Virus record (IMG/VR): IMGVR_UViG_3300044838_000009
Span: 1 to 20,860 of that record
DNA: 20,860 bases
Strand: one strand, 5' to 3'
DNA from: a virus
Shown: positions 20,015 to 20,860 of the stretch, one piece after another
How positions within the stretch are numbered: the first letter of the stretch is position 1
Layout: each line of letters starts with the position of its first letter
The notes under the pieces: model-generated
What the model was told of the DNA's origin: nothing
The model's database searches: none
Seen by the model: the letters and a program-made list of their open reading frames with translations, nothing else
Translations under genes and position numbers: made by a program

Positions 20015-20860
20015 TGGCTGACGATCATCTTTTCGGCGGCGATTTTGATCCTGATAAGCAGGCGGCGATCACCATAAGGCCGGGTGAGGTTGCGCCGCCG
20101 ATTTCATCGGATAATAACGATCATCTATTTGGCGGCGATCTTCCCGTGGCACCTGAGAAGCCTCCCGCAGAGCGTTATCAGACATGGCCGGAACGTCTAG
20201 CACGAGGAATAGCGCAGGCGGCCGGGCAGACCATGGTGCTCCCCGGTCAGGTGTCGCAAGGAAAATTCGCCGTTGAGCCAACCGTTCCCGGCCAATGGTC
20301 GGATGTTGACGAAGCGCGAAAACAACTCGCCGAAGATACATTGCTGCAACGCTCTAATCAGGCTGCGGGATTTGTCGGAATGGGAGGGATTCCGGGCGTC
20401 GCGCGCGAAGGTCTTTCCTCGATTCCGATGCTCAACAGCGGCGTTTCTCCGGAGACGGCGAAGATCGCCCAAACGGCGATGGAGAAATATGCCTACCCGG
20501 TTCGTCCGGGACAAATGTCTGAAAATTGGATGGTTCGTTCGCTAGACTCTCTTCTGCAAAAGATACCCGGCTCTGGATATGCCAAAAGTTCGGAAGCGCA
20601 GCAAGGTGCAATCAATCGAGGGGTTGCCAAACTTATAGGAGCCGATGCGGACAGGGTAACGCCTGAGGTTATGGCAGAGGCGAGAAAGAATCTAGGAAAT
20701 ACCTATAAGCAAATTTATGGGCCTGACATCAAGGCTCAAGTGGATGAGCCATTCAGCGCTGGCATCTTGGATGTACTAGAGCGCGCCAAGCAGACGTTGG
20801 ATACGCCCGGCAAGGTTAAGGTTTTGGAAAATGCTGTGTCCAGTATTTTGGATAAGGTTA
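20014..20860 (+). CDS. Putative ejection protein, 5' part (continues beyond window)
   Basis: The frame is open from the ATG at 20014 to the window edge, at least 282 codons. The start is in a TGATG overlap. The N-terminus carries the heptapeptide DHLFGGD twice, at residues 4-10 and 36-42. An acidic Pro-rich linker precedes the next part. Then come an amphipathic TWPERLARGIAQAAGQTMVL stretch and helical domain sequence (ARKNLGNTYKQIYGPDIKAQ). In related phages such genes are the large ejection protein (gp16-like). The position supports that, but the diagnostic C-terminal part is missing. Confidence 0.6.
   Translation, partial: MADDHLFGGDFDPDKQAAITIRPGEVAPPISSDNNDHLFGGDLPVAPEKPPAERYQTWPERLARGIAQAAGQTMVLPGQVSQGKFAVEPTVPGQWSDVDEARKQLAEDTLLQRSNQAAGFVGMGGIPGVAREGLSSIPMLNSGVSPETAKIAQTAMEKYAYPVRPGQMSENWMVRSLDSLLQKIPGSGYAKSSEAQQGAINRGVAKLIGADADRVTPEVMAEARKNLGNTYKQIYGPDIKAQVDEPFSAGILDVLERAKQTLDTPGKVKVLENAVSSILDKV

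Overview
The window is a stretch of a tailed double-stranded DNA phage genome with the virion-gene order of a P22-like podovirus. Every gene I accept is on the + strand. The order is terminase large subunit (3' end), portal, minor proteins, scaffold, coat, gp4-like adaptor, gp10-like tail hub, accessory enzymes, then ejection-type proteins. This matches the P22 series 2-1-8-5-4-10-(14/7/20/16). The lengths also fit: portal 732 aa, scaffold 304 aa, tail hub 487 aa. The host is not visible. Moderate GC and a small protein ending in a GRPK...RPWEAE...STYYR motif suggest an alphaproteobacterium, which is inference. No integrase, repressor, tRNA or CRISPR is in view, so lifestyle cannot be judged.

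Layout. 1-2890: packaging motor and portal. 2887-5202: four or five minor virion-type proteins, including a gene of 21-residue repeats that is broken by an out-of-register frameshift. 5258-6834: a tightly overlapping run of small genes, several of them membrane microproteins of 25-40 residues. 6877-7791: scaffold. 7848-8310: further microgenes. 8311-9449: an RNA-rich interval with a probable group I intron carrying an HNH endonuclease ORF in its P6 loop, then the coat leader. 9450-10667: coat protein. 10664-11001: a near-consensus sigma70 promoter and an endonuclease VII-type gene with a damaged 5' end. 11001-13916: small structural proteins and the gp4-like adaptor. A strong terminator lies at 13945-13972. 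14007-20860: gp10-like tail hub, small proteins, a 2-oxoglutarate/Fe(II) oxygenase, a GNAT acetyltransferase and three ejection-type proteins, the last one running off the window.

Most genes overlap by 1-4 bases (ATGA, TGATG, TAATG), so translational coupling within long late transcripts is likely. The main point of interest is 8534-9365. P1, P3, P4, P5, P6, P7 (with the bulged A), P8 and a weak P9 of a group I intron can be traced by eye in the right order. The element lies between genes rather than inside an obvious coding exon, and a second homing-type nuclease sits directly after the coat gene.
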